From: Granulicella cerasi
Lineage (GTDB): Bacteria > Acidobacteriota > Terriglobia > Terriglobales > Acidobacteriaceae
DNA: 64,000 nt
Direction of reading: 5' to 3'
Assembly: GCF_025685575.1 (NCBI RefSeq)
Contig: NZ_JAGSYD010000001.1
Span: 3,852 to 67,851, forward strand
Shown: piece after piece, positions 36,289 through 43,691 of the stretch
Numbering within the stretch: position 1 is the stretch's first letter
Layout: the number at the start of each line of letters is the position of its first letter
Notes under the pieces: model-generated
Databases searched by the model: none
What the model saw: only the letters and a program-made list of their open reading frames with translations
Told to the model about the DNA's origin: nothing
Program-made: the position numbers and the translations under genes

Positions 36289-37746
36289 GTGGCTGCGGAG
36301 TTTCATTTCGAGCATCGCGTAGAGTTCACGCCGGAGACGGCCATCGAAGTGCTGCGCCCCATCGTGGCAGGCCCGGGCGTGTTTGCGCTGCGCGGCGAAA
36401 GCGGCGAACCCTATCTGACACGCGCGGCGGATGTACGTCGGCGCTTGAAGCGCCTGCTCGCGCCGCCTGAAACGACCTTCGCTGCTGATGGCTCTGAGCA
36501 AGTCGTTGCCTCGAAGCGACTGAACCTGCGCAATCGTGTGCGCTTCATTGAATGGACCGCAACGGGGTCGGAGTTTGAGTCCACCTTGCTGCTCTATTGC
36601 GCGACGCGCGCGACCTTCGGTGAAGAGCAAGCACGCAAGCGTCTGCGCTTGTATGCGCCAGCGTTTCTTCGCGTCACTCTCGCGCACGAACATCCGCGTG
36701 TGTACGTGACGAACAAGCTGAGCGCGAAAGCACTGGCCACCACCTTCGGCCCCTTCCCTTCGCGGGCCGCCGCAGAGCGCTATTGCGATGGCGTGCTCGA
36801 CCTCTTCAAGCTGCGGCGTTGCCATGAAGATCTGCAGGTGCATCCGGACCATCCTGGCTGCGCGTACGGCGAGATGAAGAAGTGCATGGAGCCTTGCAAG
36901 GCCGCGTGCACCGCAGATGAGTATGCGGCTGAAGCCGAAGCGGTGCGCGCGTTTTTCGCCACGCGGGGCGAGTCGATGCTCGCAGAGATCGCAAAGGAGC
37001 GCGATGCCGCGAGTGAAGACATGGACTTCGAGCGCGCAGCGGAACTCCACGCAAAGTATGAGCGCGTGAAAGCGGCTGCCATACAAGCCGATGAACTCGT
37101 GCGCCCTGTGAACATGCTGCGCGTGCTCGTGCTGCAGCAAGCCGCAAGCGAAGGTGCAGACGCGTCGCATGAACAAGCCGCGGTCTTCCTGCTGGAACAC
37201 GGCGAGATCGTCGGCCCGCAGCGGCTCTCCACGCTGGGCGTACGCGCTGTTCGCGAGCAAACGGCGGTGGGTTCTTCACTGTTCGCACAACCGCTGATGC
37301 TCGCGGCTGTTCCTCTCGTAGAGGAGGGCCCAGGGCCCAAGGCTCAGGGCTTAGAAGGCGAAGCTGTGGTTTCGCTCTCGCCAGAGGAGCGCGTGCGTGC
37401 GCTGCTTGCAAAGCTCGAAGGCGAGGCAAACGCGGAGGTATCGATCGCCGTGATGTGCGACTTCCTCGCGCTCTTTCGCCGTTGGTATTACCGGCCCGAG
37501 AAGCAGCGTGCAGGCGAAGTCTTTTTGCCGAACGCGGATGGCTCGTGGCCGGTGCGTCGCATCCTGAACGGTGCGGCGCGCGTCGTGCTAGGTCCGCCGA
37601 AGGAAGCGGCGCCCGTAGATCGCGAAGCCGCTGCTGCGATGAAGACCAAGGTACTGCATGAAGGACGCGAAGACGTGGAGCGTGTTGTGCCTGTGCTGCC
37701 GAAACGCAAGCGCACACGCAAAGCTACGGACGCGCCGCAGCCATAG
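36289..37746 (+). CDS. UvrC N-terminal-like protein (GIY-YIG-like and UVR domains)
   Basis: A 485-residue protein related to the N-terminal half of the UvrC excinuclease subunit. A GIY-YIG-like module (about 15-110) has PGVFALRG for GIY, EPYLTRAADVRRRLKRLL for the YIG helix and a Glu in FESTLLLY. The FGPFPSRAAAERYCDGVLDLFKLRRC block and a cysteine cluster (CAYGEMKKCMEPCKAAC) match UvrC, and a UVR motif (DMDFERAAELHAKYERVK) follows. The RNase H-like and helix-hairpin-helix parts of UvrC are absent, so it may make a single incision, as Cho does, or be regulatory. The start is GTG 36289. Residues 345-357 are encoded by a heptad-repeat array. Function in excision repair is inferred. Confidence 0.75.
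   Translation: MAAEFHFEHRVEFTPETAIEVLRPIVAGPGVFALRGESGEPYLTRAADVRRRLKRLLAPPETTFAADGSEQVVASKRLNLRNRVRFIEWTATGSEFESTLLLYCATRATFGEEQARKRLRLYAPAFLRVTLAHEHPRVYVTNKLSAKALATTFGPFPSRAAAERYCDGVLDLFKLRRCHEDLQVHPDHPGCAYGEMKKCMEPCKAACTADEYAAEAEAVRAFFATRGESMLAEIAKERDAASEDMDFERAAELHAKYERVKAAAIQADELVRPVNMLRVLVLQQAASEGADASHEQAAVFLLEHGEIVGPQRLSTLGVRAVREQTAVGSSLFAQPLMLAAVPLVEEGPGPKAQGLEGEAVVSLSPEERVRALLAKLEGEANAEVSIAVMCDFLALFRRWYYRPEKQRAGEVFLPNADGSWPVRRILNGAARVVLGPPKEAAPVDREAAAAMKTKVLHEGREDVERVVPVLPKRKRTRKATDAPQP
37325..37355 (+). repeat. heptad-repeat array inside the UvrC-like gene
   Basis: AGGGCCC, AGGGCCC, AAGGCTC, AGGGCTT, AGA: four 7-nt units of the same family as the intercistronic elements at 43565-43670 and 60441-60525. 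Here they are in frame and encode a Gly/Pro-rich linker. Confidence 0.8.
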
Positions 37747-37800
37747 TGCCGATCCCGCATCTCTCCGCGAGATGTGCGATGCTAACGAACAACCCTCGTG

Positions 37801-38547
37801 ATGTCTTTCCTGCCGAAGCCTGAGCTGCACCCGGTGTTTGAAACGCTCGCCTACGTTGTGGGCTATCGCGTCTACAAACACCTGCGCGCGCAGCAAGGTG
37901 ATCGCCTCAACGACGAACATCGGTGGCTGATTATCGCGGCTGCAGCCGTCGGCGCGCTTGTTGGCGCGCGGCTCCTCGGCATCGCAGAAGACGCTCCGCA
38001 GCTTGGCTTTCATGGGCGCGCGTTCTTCGCGATGAGCGGAGGCAAGACGATCGTGGGCGGTCTACTCGGTGGGTGGCTTGTGGTCGAAGCCGCGAAGTGG
38101 ATGCTGCACATTCGCTCGCGCACTGGCGACCTCTTTGCCGTGCCGCTCGCGCTCGGCATTGCGATCGGACGCATCGGCTGCTTCTTCGCCGGGCTCGCTG
38201 ACGACACGTATGGCAAGCCGACATCGCTACCGTGGGGAGTCAACTTCGGCGATGGCATTCCGCGGCATCCCACACAGCTTTACGAGCTCGTCTTTCTGCT
38301 CGCGCTGGCGTGGGCGTTGCATCGCTTCAACGCAAAGCCGCATCGCGAAGGACGAACCTTTCGCCTCTTTCTGCTCGCGTATCTTGCATGGCGATTCGCC
38401 ATCGACTTCCTCAAGCCGCGGCCCATGGCCGGCGCTCTCAATGTGATTCAATGGGCGTGTCTCGCAGGCGTGATCGCACTCGCGCTTGGAGAGTTCGGCC
38501 ACAAGCAACAACCGCACGCACACGCTACTCAGGAGCTTGATGCATGA
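37801..38547 (+). CDS. Lgt-family membrane protein (prolipoprotein diacylglyceryl transferase-like)
   Basis: A 248-residue polytopic membrane protein with the Lgt core: SGGKTIVGGLLGGW, then GIAIGRIGCFFAGLADDTYG, PWGVNF and PRHPTQLYEL. Lgt transfers diacylglyceryl from phosphatidylglycerol to the lipobox cysteine of prolipoproteins. Here the first helices are shorter than in E. coli Lgt, and the catalytic His-bearing HGG motif of helix 4 has no clear match, so it may be a paralogue acting on other lipids. The start ATG 37801 was taken; GTG 37798 is adjacent. It overlaps the next gene by ATGA and heads a four-gene operon with a Tes-like radical SAM enzyme. Confidence 0.8.
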   Translation: MSFLPKPELHPVFETLAYVVGYRVYKHLRAQQGDRLNDEHRWLIIAAAAVGALVGARLLGIAEDAPQLGFHGRAFFAMSGGKTIVGGLLGGWLVVEAAKWMLHIRSRTGDLFAVPLALGIAIGRIGCFFAGLADDTYGKPTSLPWGVNFGDGIPRHPTQLYELVFLLALAWALHRFNAKPHREGRTFRLFLLAYLAWRFAIDFLKPRPMAGALNVIQWACLAGVIALALGEFGHKQQPHAHATQELDA

Positions 38548-38804
38548 CGACACCACCGCCAACGGCCTATACCCCTCCTCCGGAGAGGCGATCCTCTGCA
38601 ATGCTTCCTGCGATTCTGATCGCGGCTTCAATTGCAGCTTTCCTCGTTTCCTTCGGACTCTGTGGTGCAAGCGCTCGCGACCCAAGCAGGATAGGAGCAT
38701 GGGCCGTTCACCTGGGACTCTTCCTCTTCTTTGCCTCCATCCTTGGCTTCATCATCGGAATACTTTGGTTGGTTATCGCGCTCATTATGGATAGCAGGAA
38801 GTAA
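38544..38804 (+). CDS. small membrane protein in the Lgt-Tes operon
   Basis: An 86-residue protein with a Pro-rich N-terminus (PPPTAYTPPPERR) and two or three membrane helices (about 20-42 and 50-82). The family is not recognised. Its ATG overlaps the stop of the Lgt-like gene (ATGA), and its TAA is immediately followed by the ATG of the radical SAM gene, so it is translated as part of the operon. It could be an accessory or anchor subunit for either neighbour. Confidence 0.75.
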   Translation: MTTPPPTAYTPPPERRSSAMLPAILIAASIAAFLVSFGLCGASARDPSRIGAWAVHLGLFLFFASILGFIIGILWLVIALIMDSRK

Positions 38805-40208
38805 ATGGCACAGACACGTCCTTACCTCTACTACGACTCCGCGGTCTCGCTCTGCACCACGTGCTATCGCCGCGTGGACGCGAAGATCGTCTTTGAAGAC
38901 GAGAAGGTCTTCATGCTGAAGCGCTGCCCCGAGCATGGCTTCGAGCGCGTGCTCATGGCCGACGACATCGACTACTACAAGCGTTGCCGCGAGGTCTTCC
39001 TGAAGCATCCTGAGATGCCACAGCACTACAACACGCCGATCAAACACGGTTGCCCGTACGACTGCGGGCTCTGCCCCGATCACGAGCAGCACTCGTGCCT
39101 GTCGCTCATCGAGATCTGCGATGCGTGCAACCTCACCTGCCCCGTTTGCTATGCCGACAGCGGACCGCATCGGCCAACCTTCCGCACGATGGAGCAGATT
39201 GAAGCGATGCTCGACGCCGTGGTGAGCAATGAACTCGAGCCGGACATCGTGCAGATCTCCGGCGGAGAGCCGACGCTGCATCCTGAGTTCTTTGCTGTGC
39301 TCGATGCGGCGAAGAAGCGGCCCATCAAGCACCTGATGGTGAACACCAACGGCATTCGCATCGCCACCGAGGAAGGCTTCGCCGAACGCATCGCCGAGTA
39401 CATGCCGGACTTCGAACTCTATCTGCAATTCGACTCGCTGCAACGCGATCCGTTGATGCAACTGCGCGGCGCGGACCTGCGCCACATCCGCGAGAAGGCG
39501 CTCGCGAAGTTGAATGCCCTCGGCGTTTCGACAACACTCGTCGTCACCGTAGAGCGGGGCGTGAACGATGGCGAGCTTGGCGCGATCATCGACTTCGCCC
39601 TGCAGCAGCCTTGCGTGCGCGGCGTTACGTTTCAACCGGTGCAGCAAGCCGGTCGCCTCACGCAGTTCAAAGCCGCCGAGCATCGCCTGACGTTGACCGA
39701 AGTGCGTCGGCGCATTCTCGAACAGAGCCCGGTCTTCGCGCCGGAGGACATCATCCCCGTGCCGTGCCATCCTGACTCACTCGCGATGGGCTATGCGATG
39801 AAGCTCGGCGATAAGGTCGTGCCGCTCACGGGCATGGTGCCGCCGGAGGTGCTGATCAACGCCGGGCGCAACACGATCATCTACGAGCAGGACGCCGGCG
39901 TGCATGAGGCGATCTTCAAGGTCTTCTCCACGAACCACTCGCCGCAGGCGCAGGCCACGAAGCTGCACGATCTGCTCTGCTGCCTGCCGCAGGTGGCGGC
40001 GCCGGAGTTGAGTTACGCGAACCTCTTCCGCATCCTCATCGTGAACTTCATCGACGCACAAAGCTTTGACCTGCGCTCGATCAAGAAGACCTGCGTCCAC
40101 ATCGCACATCCGGACGGCAAGCGCCTGATTCCGTTCGACACCTACAACATGTTCTATCGCGATGATCTGGAACATACGCGGTTAGCGAAGCTGCGGGAAC
40201 TCTTGTAG
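38805..40208 (+). CDS. Tes/MJ0619-like radical SAM enzyme (candidate membrane-spanning lipid synthase)
   Basis: A 467-residue radical SAM protein with the full architecture of the Tes/MJ0619 family. An N-terminal Cys/His site (C17, C20, C41, H44 in the LCTTCYRR and KRCPEHG motifs) may hold a rubredoxin-like metal. A second Cys cluster lies in GCPYDCGLCPDHEQHSC (C83, C87, C90, C98). The SAM-binding CX3CX2C is CNLTCPVC (C108, C112, C115), followed by SGGEPT (152-157). Archaeal Tes couples lipid tails carbon-to-carbon to make tetraethers; bacterial relatives are implicated in membrane-spanning lipids, which acidobacteria are known to contain. The assignment to lipid coupling is inferred from family and from the Lgt-like neighbour. 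AGGAAG precedes the ATG. Confidence 0.85.
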   Translation: MAQTRPYLYYDSAVSLCTTCYRRVDAKIVFEDEKVFMLKRCPEHGFERVLMADDIDYYKRCREVFLKHPEMPQHYNTPIKHGCPYDCGLCPDHEQHSCLSLIEICDACNLTCPVCYADSGPHRPTFRTMEQIEAMLDAVVSNELEPDIVQISGGEPTLHPEFFAVLDAAKKRPIKHLMVNTNGIRIATEEGFAERIAEYMPDFELYLQFDSLQRDPLMQLRGADLRHIREKALAKLNALGVSTTLVVTVERGVNDGELGAIIDFALQQPCVRGVTFQPVQQAGRLTQFKAAEHRLTLTEVRRRILEQSPVFAPEDIIPVPCHPDSLAMGYAMKLGDKVVPLTGMVPPEVLINAGRNTIIYEQDAGVHEAIFKVFSTNHSPQAQATKLHDLLCCLPQVAAPELSYANLFRILIVNFIDAQSFDLRSIKKTCVHIAHPDGKRLIPFDTYNMFYRDDLEHTRLAKLRELL

Positions 40209-40220
40209 GAGCAACACGTC

Positions 40221-40898
40221 ATGATGGATTCATTGGATACACCGGCTCCTGCCCCTGAGAAAAAGCTTCACGAAAAGATACGGCCGAGCATTGTCGCATT
40301 TGCTATTCCGCTCGCACTCGTTCTTCTCTTCAAAGGTCTGGGAGTTCTTGCTGACAACACCACTGAACTCGCTCCGAGCCACGATGATGCATTGAAAGCC
40401 ATTTTTTGGATTGCTGGGATAGCAGCAATCGCTGGCATCAGTTTCGCGATTCATGTCTGGAGGGCGGTGCGTTGGTGGAATATCGTCAGGGCTGCCTTTG
40501 CATGTGGCATGCTCTGGGCTCTTGGCACGTTCATGTCCCTCTCGACATTGACCAACCTATGGTTTGGATGGCGGGACTTCCCTAGATCTCAAACTCACAC
40601 GGGACCGGGTTCATTTCCGATCTCCCGCGCTTATGCGACCCACGGGAAGAATGCCTCCTTCAATATCCAGACCATGTACCTTTGGTCGGACATGAAGATC
40701 ACGGAAAGCGACTATACGTTCATGCAGGCTCATCGTCGTGCGGATGACCCCGGGAAAAACCCTGATGAAATTTTCAGTCAAGGATACTTTTGCGCCCGAG
40801 TCACAGTAGAAGTGGCAGGGCAAGCCGTCCGTATTTTGCATGCAGGCGAAACGACTCTACCTCGCGGGACTGTAATTCTCTGCCCTCAGAAGAAATAG
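40221..40898 (+). CDS. membrane protein of unknown function, downstream of the Tes-like gene
   Basis: A 225-residue protein with three predicted helices (about 23-44, 60-80 and 90-112) and a soluble C-terminal domain (about 115-225) that contains GYFCARVTVEVAG and a final TVILCP. The family is not recognised. Two adjacent ATGs (40221, 40224) follow AGGAG at a spacing of 9-12 nt. It lies 12 nt after the radical SAM gene and is probably co-transcribed. Its coding sequence is visibly richer in A+T than the neighbours, which suggests later acquisition. Confidence 0.7.
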   Translation: MMDSLDTPAPAPEKKLHEKIRPSIVAFAIPLALVLLFKGLGVLADNTTELAPSHDDALKAIFWIAGIAAIAGISFAIHVWRAVRWWNIVRAAFACGMLWALGTFMSLSTLTNLWFGWRDFPRSQTHTGPGSFPISRAYATHGKNASFNIQTMYLWSDMKITESDYTFMQAHRRADDPGKNPDEIFSQGYFCARVTVEVAGQAVRILHAGETTLPRGTVILCPQKK

Positions 40899-40941
40899 CC
40901 TGCCAAGAGCCAAGAGACGGCTACGCGCTGAAACATCCGCT

Positions 40942-40950
40942 TGCTAAACT
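40942..40950 (+). promoter_or_regulatory. extended -10 promoter of rpe
   Basis: TGCTAAACT (TGN plus TAAACT) ends 8 nt before the rpe ATG, giving a leaderless or near-leaderless mRNA. Confidence 0.45.
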
Positions 40951-40958
40951 GAACGCCT

Positions 40959-41633
40959 ATGGTTGAACTGGCGTTTTCGATTCTCGCAGCGGACTTTGCG
41001 CATCTGGCCGACGAAATCAAGCTGGCCGAAGAGGGCGGCGGCACCATCGTGCATGTCGATGTCATGGACGGACACTTTGTGCCGAACATCACCTTCGGGC
41101 CGCCGGTCGTGAAGGCCGTTCGCGCCGTTACCAAGCTGCCACTCGACTGCCACCTCATGATCGAGAACCCCGACGCGTTCATCCCCGAGTTCGCCAAGGC
41201 GGGCGCAGACATGATCTCCGTGCAGGTGGAAGCCTGCCCGCACCTCAATCGCACGCTGCAGCACATCATCGACCATGGCTGCCAGGCCGGCGTGGTGCTG
41301 AACCCCGCAACGCCCATCGGCATGCTCGCCGAGGTGCTTCCCATGGTGCACCATGTGCTCGTCATGAGCGTGAACCCCGGCTTCGGCGGGCAGAAGTTCC
41401 TGCCGCGCGCCGTGGACCGCATCCGTCTGCTCGCGCATATTCGCGAGGAGCAGGGCCTGAACTTCCGCATCGAGGTCGACGGCGGCGTGGCGAATGATAC
41501 GGTTGCGTCCGTCGTGGACGCGGGCGCGGACATGCTCGTGGCCGGTTCGGCGATCTTCCAGCCCGGTAAAACGGTCGAAAATGCGCGCGAGTTTCTGAAG
41601 ATTGCCCGCGCGGCGGCCGGGGAATCGGCCTAA
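40959..41633 (+). CDS. rpe: ribulose-phosphate 3-epimerase
   Basis: A 224-residue TIM-barrel protein. It interconverts ribulose-5-phosphate and xylulose-5-phosphate. Signatures are SILAADF, HVDVMDGHFVPNITFG (metal His and catalytic Asp), DCHLMIENP, MSVNPGFGGQKF and the second catalytic Asp in VDGGV; the phosphate-binding GSAIF closes the barrel. Length and motif order are standard. No Shine-Dalgarno is present at ATG 40959. Confidence 0.97.
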   Translation: MVELAFSILAADFAHLADEIKLAEEGGGTIVHVDVMDGHFVPNITFGPPVVKAVRAVTKLPLDCHLMIENPDAFIPEFAKAGADMISVQVEACPHLNRTLQHIIDHGCQAGVVLNPATPIGMLAEVLPMVHHVLVMSVNPGFGGQKFLPRAVDRIRLLAHIREEQGLNFRIEVDGGVANDTVASVVDAGADMLVAGSAIFQPGKTVENAREFLKIARAAAGESA

Positions 41634-41697
41634 ATCCTTCCGATACATTTCTGCGCCTCGCTTCGTCCAACTCTCAGCGCGAATTTCCGCCGCGATT

Positions 41698-41703
41698 TAG
41701 AAT
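41698..41703 (+). promoter_or_regulatory. -10 box upstream of the BamD-like gene
   Basis: TAGAAT lies 58 nt before the preferred start ATG 41762. It overlaps an upstream in-frame ATG at 41702, which argues against that ATG as the start. Confidence 0.35.
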
Positions 41704-41761
41704 GGAACGAAGCGTCGTGCGTGCATTTTGCCGCCCGTCCGATTTTGAGGTTCTTCCGCAG

Positions 41762-43561
41762 ATGATGTTTTCCTCCCCGATCTTCCGCCGCTCGGCCATG
41801 GTGCTGACGCTCGCTTCCGGTTTTGCGCTGCTGCCCGTGGCGCTCCACGCGCAGGAAGCCACGACACCCGCGCCTGCACAGCAGTCCACCGACACCCCGG
41901 CGAAGCCCACCCAGGAGACACGACTCTCTGCCGGTGGCCCCAAGCAGCCGAAGAAGCAGAAGGCCGCCAAGGTCGCCAAGGAAGACCGCGTCCAGCAGAC
42001 GAAGGACACTAAGAAGGAGCTCCGCAAGACCGACAAGTTCAATCCGCTTGCGGCCAAGGACTCGACGCTGCCCGATAAGCAGCTGTATGACAAGGCGCTT
42101 GTGCTCGAGAAGAAGGGCCACTTCGAAGTGGCGCGCCTCGACCTGCAGACCCTGCTCAACACCTACCCTGATTCGCAGTACCAGATGCGCGCCAAGCTGG
42201 CGATCGCCGATAGCTGGTACCGCGAAGGCGGCTCCGCTGCTCTGGCTCAGGCCGAGCAGGAGTACAAGGACTTCATCACCTTCTTCCCGAACGTGCCGGA
42301 AGCCGCCGAAGCGCAGATGCGTGTGGGCGATATCTACTTCAAGCAGATGGATGTGCCGGACCGCGATTACGCGAAGGCCATCTCCGCTGAAAACGAATAC
42401 CGCAACATGCTGAAGCAGTACCCGGACGCTCCCGCGCCGATCCTGAAGGAAGCGCGCCAGAAGCTGCGCGACGTGCAGGAAGTGCTGGCGACGCGCGAGG
42501 CGAACATCGCGGCGTTCTATGGAATGCACGATAACTTCTCGGCATCGATCGCCCGCTACGAGACTGTAGTTGACACGTATCCGCAGTACAGCCACATGGA
42601 CGACGTGCTGATCGGCATCGGCGACGCTTACTCGGCGCAGGCAAAGATTGTGCGCGCGCACCCGGTTTGCGCGCCCGGCGTGAAGGAAGCCTGCCTGCCC
42701 GAGGCTGCGAAGTCCAAGCTGGAACAGGCTTTTGACAGCAAGGCTGCAGCGGCTTACACGCGTGTGGTGACCGAGCACGCGGCGGCGCCGCACGTCGAAG
42801 ACGCGAAGGAGCGCCTGGTTGGCATGGGCGTTCCGCTGCCGACGCCGACCCCGCAGCAACTGGCCGCCAGCGAAGAGCTCGAAGGCAGCCGCGCGCAGTA
42901 CAACCTGCGCAACCGCCTCGAACTGCTCGTGCTGCGTAAGCCGGACGTCGTGACCGCGGCGCAGATCGGCGAGCCGCCACTGGAAGATGCTCCGGCAACG
43001 ACCGCGCCGACGGTGCAGAGCGATCTTGAGCACGAGTACGCGATGGCGTTGAACCCCAACGCTGCGGCCGCCGCTGCAACGGCGAAGCCGGCGGCATCCG
43101 CAACCGAAGGCGAGGCCCCGGCAGAGACGCCGAAGGCAGCGCTTCCGACGGCAGGCGGCACGCCCACGCTGGAAGATGTACCCGCAGCAGGCGCGGGCAA
43201 CTCCACCGGCGGCTCCGTCGAGATGTCGCCCTCGACCCCGGCTGCTTCAGGCGGCGGTGGTGCTGGCGTCGGGGCGGAGATCATCTCCACCGGCGGTGGC
43301 GATACCGGTGCGAAGCCCGCAGCGGCCGACAACTATGGCCTGCCGACGGTGAAGCCGAAGAACACCACGGACCTCGCACCGGTTGAAAAGCCTGAAGTGG
43401 CTCCCGACCAGGTGAACGAGCTGGCGGGCAAGAAGACGGACCCGGCTCAGGCAGCGGACCCGAACAAGAAGAAGCAGGCCTCGCCTTCGTTCGACAAGGA
43501 CGAAGAAAGCTCCAGCAAGCACAAGCCGAAGAAGGGCTTGAAGAAGCTGAACCCACTCTAA
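41762..43561 (+). CDS. BamD-like tetratricopeptide protein with long disordered tail
   Basis: A 599-residue exported protein. The region 95-300 has BamD/YbgF-type TPR helices (LYDKALVLEKKGHFEVARLDLQTLLNTYPDSQYQMRAKLAIADSWY, read in parts), like the outer-membrane assembly factor BamD. The N-terminus ends in LHAQ, an SPase I site with no lipobox cysteine, so it is not a classical lipoprotein. A Lys/Ala-rich linker precedes the TPRs, and residues about 370-599 are an Ala/Pro/Gly/Lys-rich disordered tail. ATG 41762 has GAGG 11 nt upstream. A role in outer-membrane assembly is suggested by homology only. A heptad repeat with a terminator follows directly. Confidence 0.75.
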   Translation: MMFSSPIFRRSAMVLTLASGFALLPVALHAQEATTPAPAQQSTDTPAKPTQETRLSAGGPKQPKKQKAAKVAKEDRVQQTKDTKKELRKTDKFNPLAAKDSTLPDKQLYDKALVLEKKGHFEVARLDLQTLLNTYPDSQYQMRAKLAIADSWYREGGSAALAQAEQEYKDFITFFPNVPEAAEAQMRVGDIYFKQMDVPDRDYAKAISAENEYRNMLKQYPDAPAPILKEARQKLRDVQEVLATREANIAAFYGMHDNFSASIARYETVVDTYPQYSHMDDVLIGIGDAYSAQAKIVRAHPVCAPGVKEACLPEAAKSKLEQAFDSKAAAAYTRVVTEHAAAPHVEDAKERLVGMGVPLPTPTPQQLAASEELEGSRAQYNLRNRLELLVLRKPDVVTAAQIGEPPLEDAPATTAPTVQSDLEHEYAMALNPNAAAAAATAKPAASATEGEAPAETPKAALPTAGGTPTLEDVPAAGAGNSTGGSVEMSPSTPAASGGGGAGVGAEIISTGGGDTGAKPAAADNYGLPTVKPKNTTDLAPVEKPEVAPDQVNELAGKKTDPAQAADPNKKKQASPSFDKDEESSSKHKPKKGLKKLNPL

Positions 43562-43564
43562 AAC

Positions 43565-43670
43565 AGGGTGTAGGGCCCAGGGTTCAGGGTCCAGAAAACA
43601 CAGGCGGGACTCTTCGGAGTCTCGCCTCTTTCTCTGCCTCTGGGCCCTGGATCCCAACCCCTGGGCCCTG
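43565..43670. repeat. heptad-repeat inverted element, AGGGYYC family
   Basis: The left arm (43565-43594) is AGGGTGT, AGGGCCC, AGGGTTC, AGGGTCC, AGA. The right arm (43639-43670), on the minus strand, is AGGGCCC, AGGGGTT, GGGATCC, AGGGCCC, AGA. Both have an exact 7-nt period and can pair. The element starts 3 nt after the BamD-like stop codon and encloses a UUCG-loop terminator. Confidence 0.8.
43602..43635 (+). terminator. UUCG-tetraloop terminator inside the heptad element
   Basis: AGGCGGGACTC (43602-43612), TTCG, GAGTCTCGCCT (43617-43627) form an 11-bp stem with one G-U pair and a C(UUCG)G loop. CTTTCTCT follows. It ends the rpe/BamD-like transcription before valS. Confidence 0.8.
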
Positions 43671-43674
43671 CTCT

Positions 43675-43683
43675 TGCTACCCT
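43675..43683 (+). promoter_or_regulatory. extended -10 promoter of valS
   Basis: TGCTACCCT (TGN plus TACCCT) ends 8 nt before ATG 43692. The same arrangement is seen at rpe. Confidence 0.4.
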
Positions 43684-43691
43684 GTAAGAGC

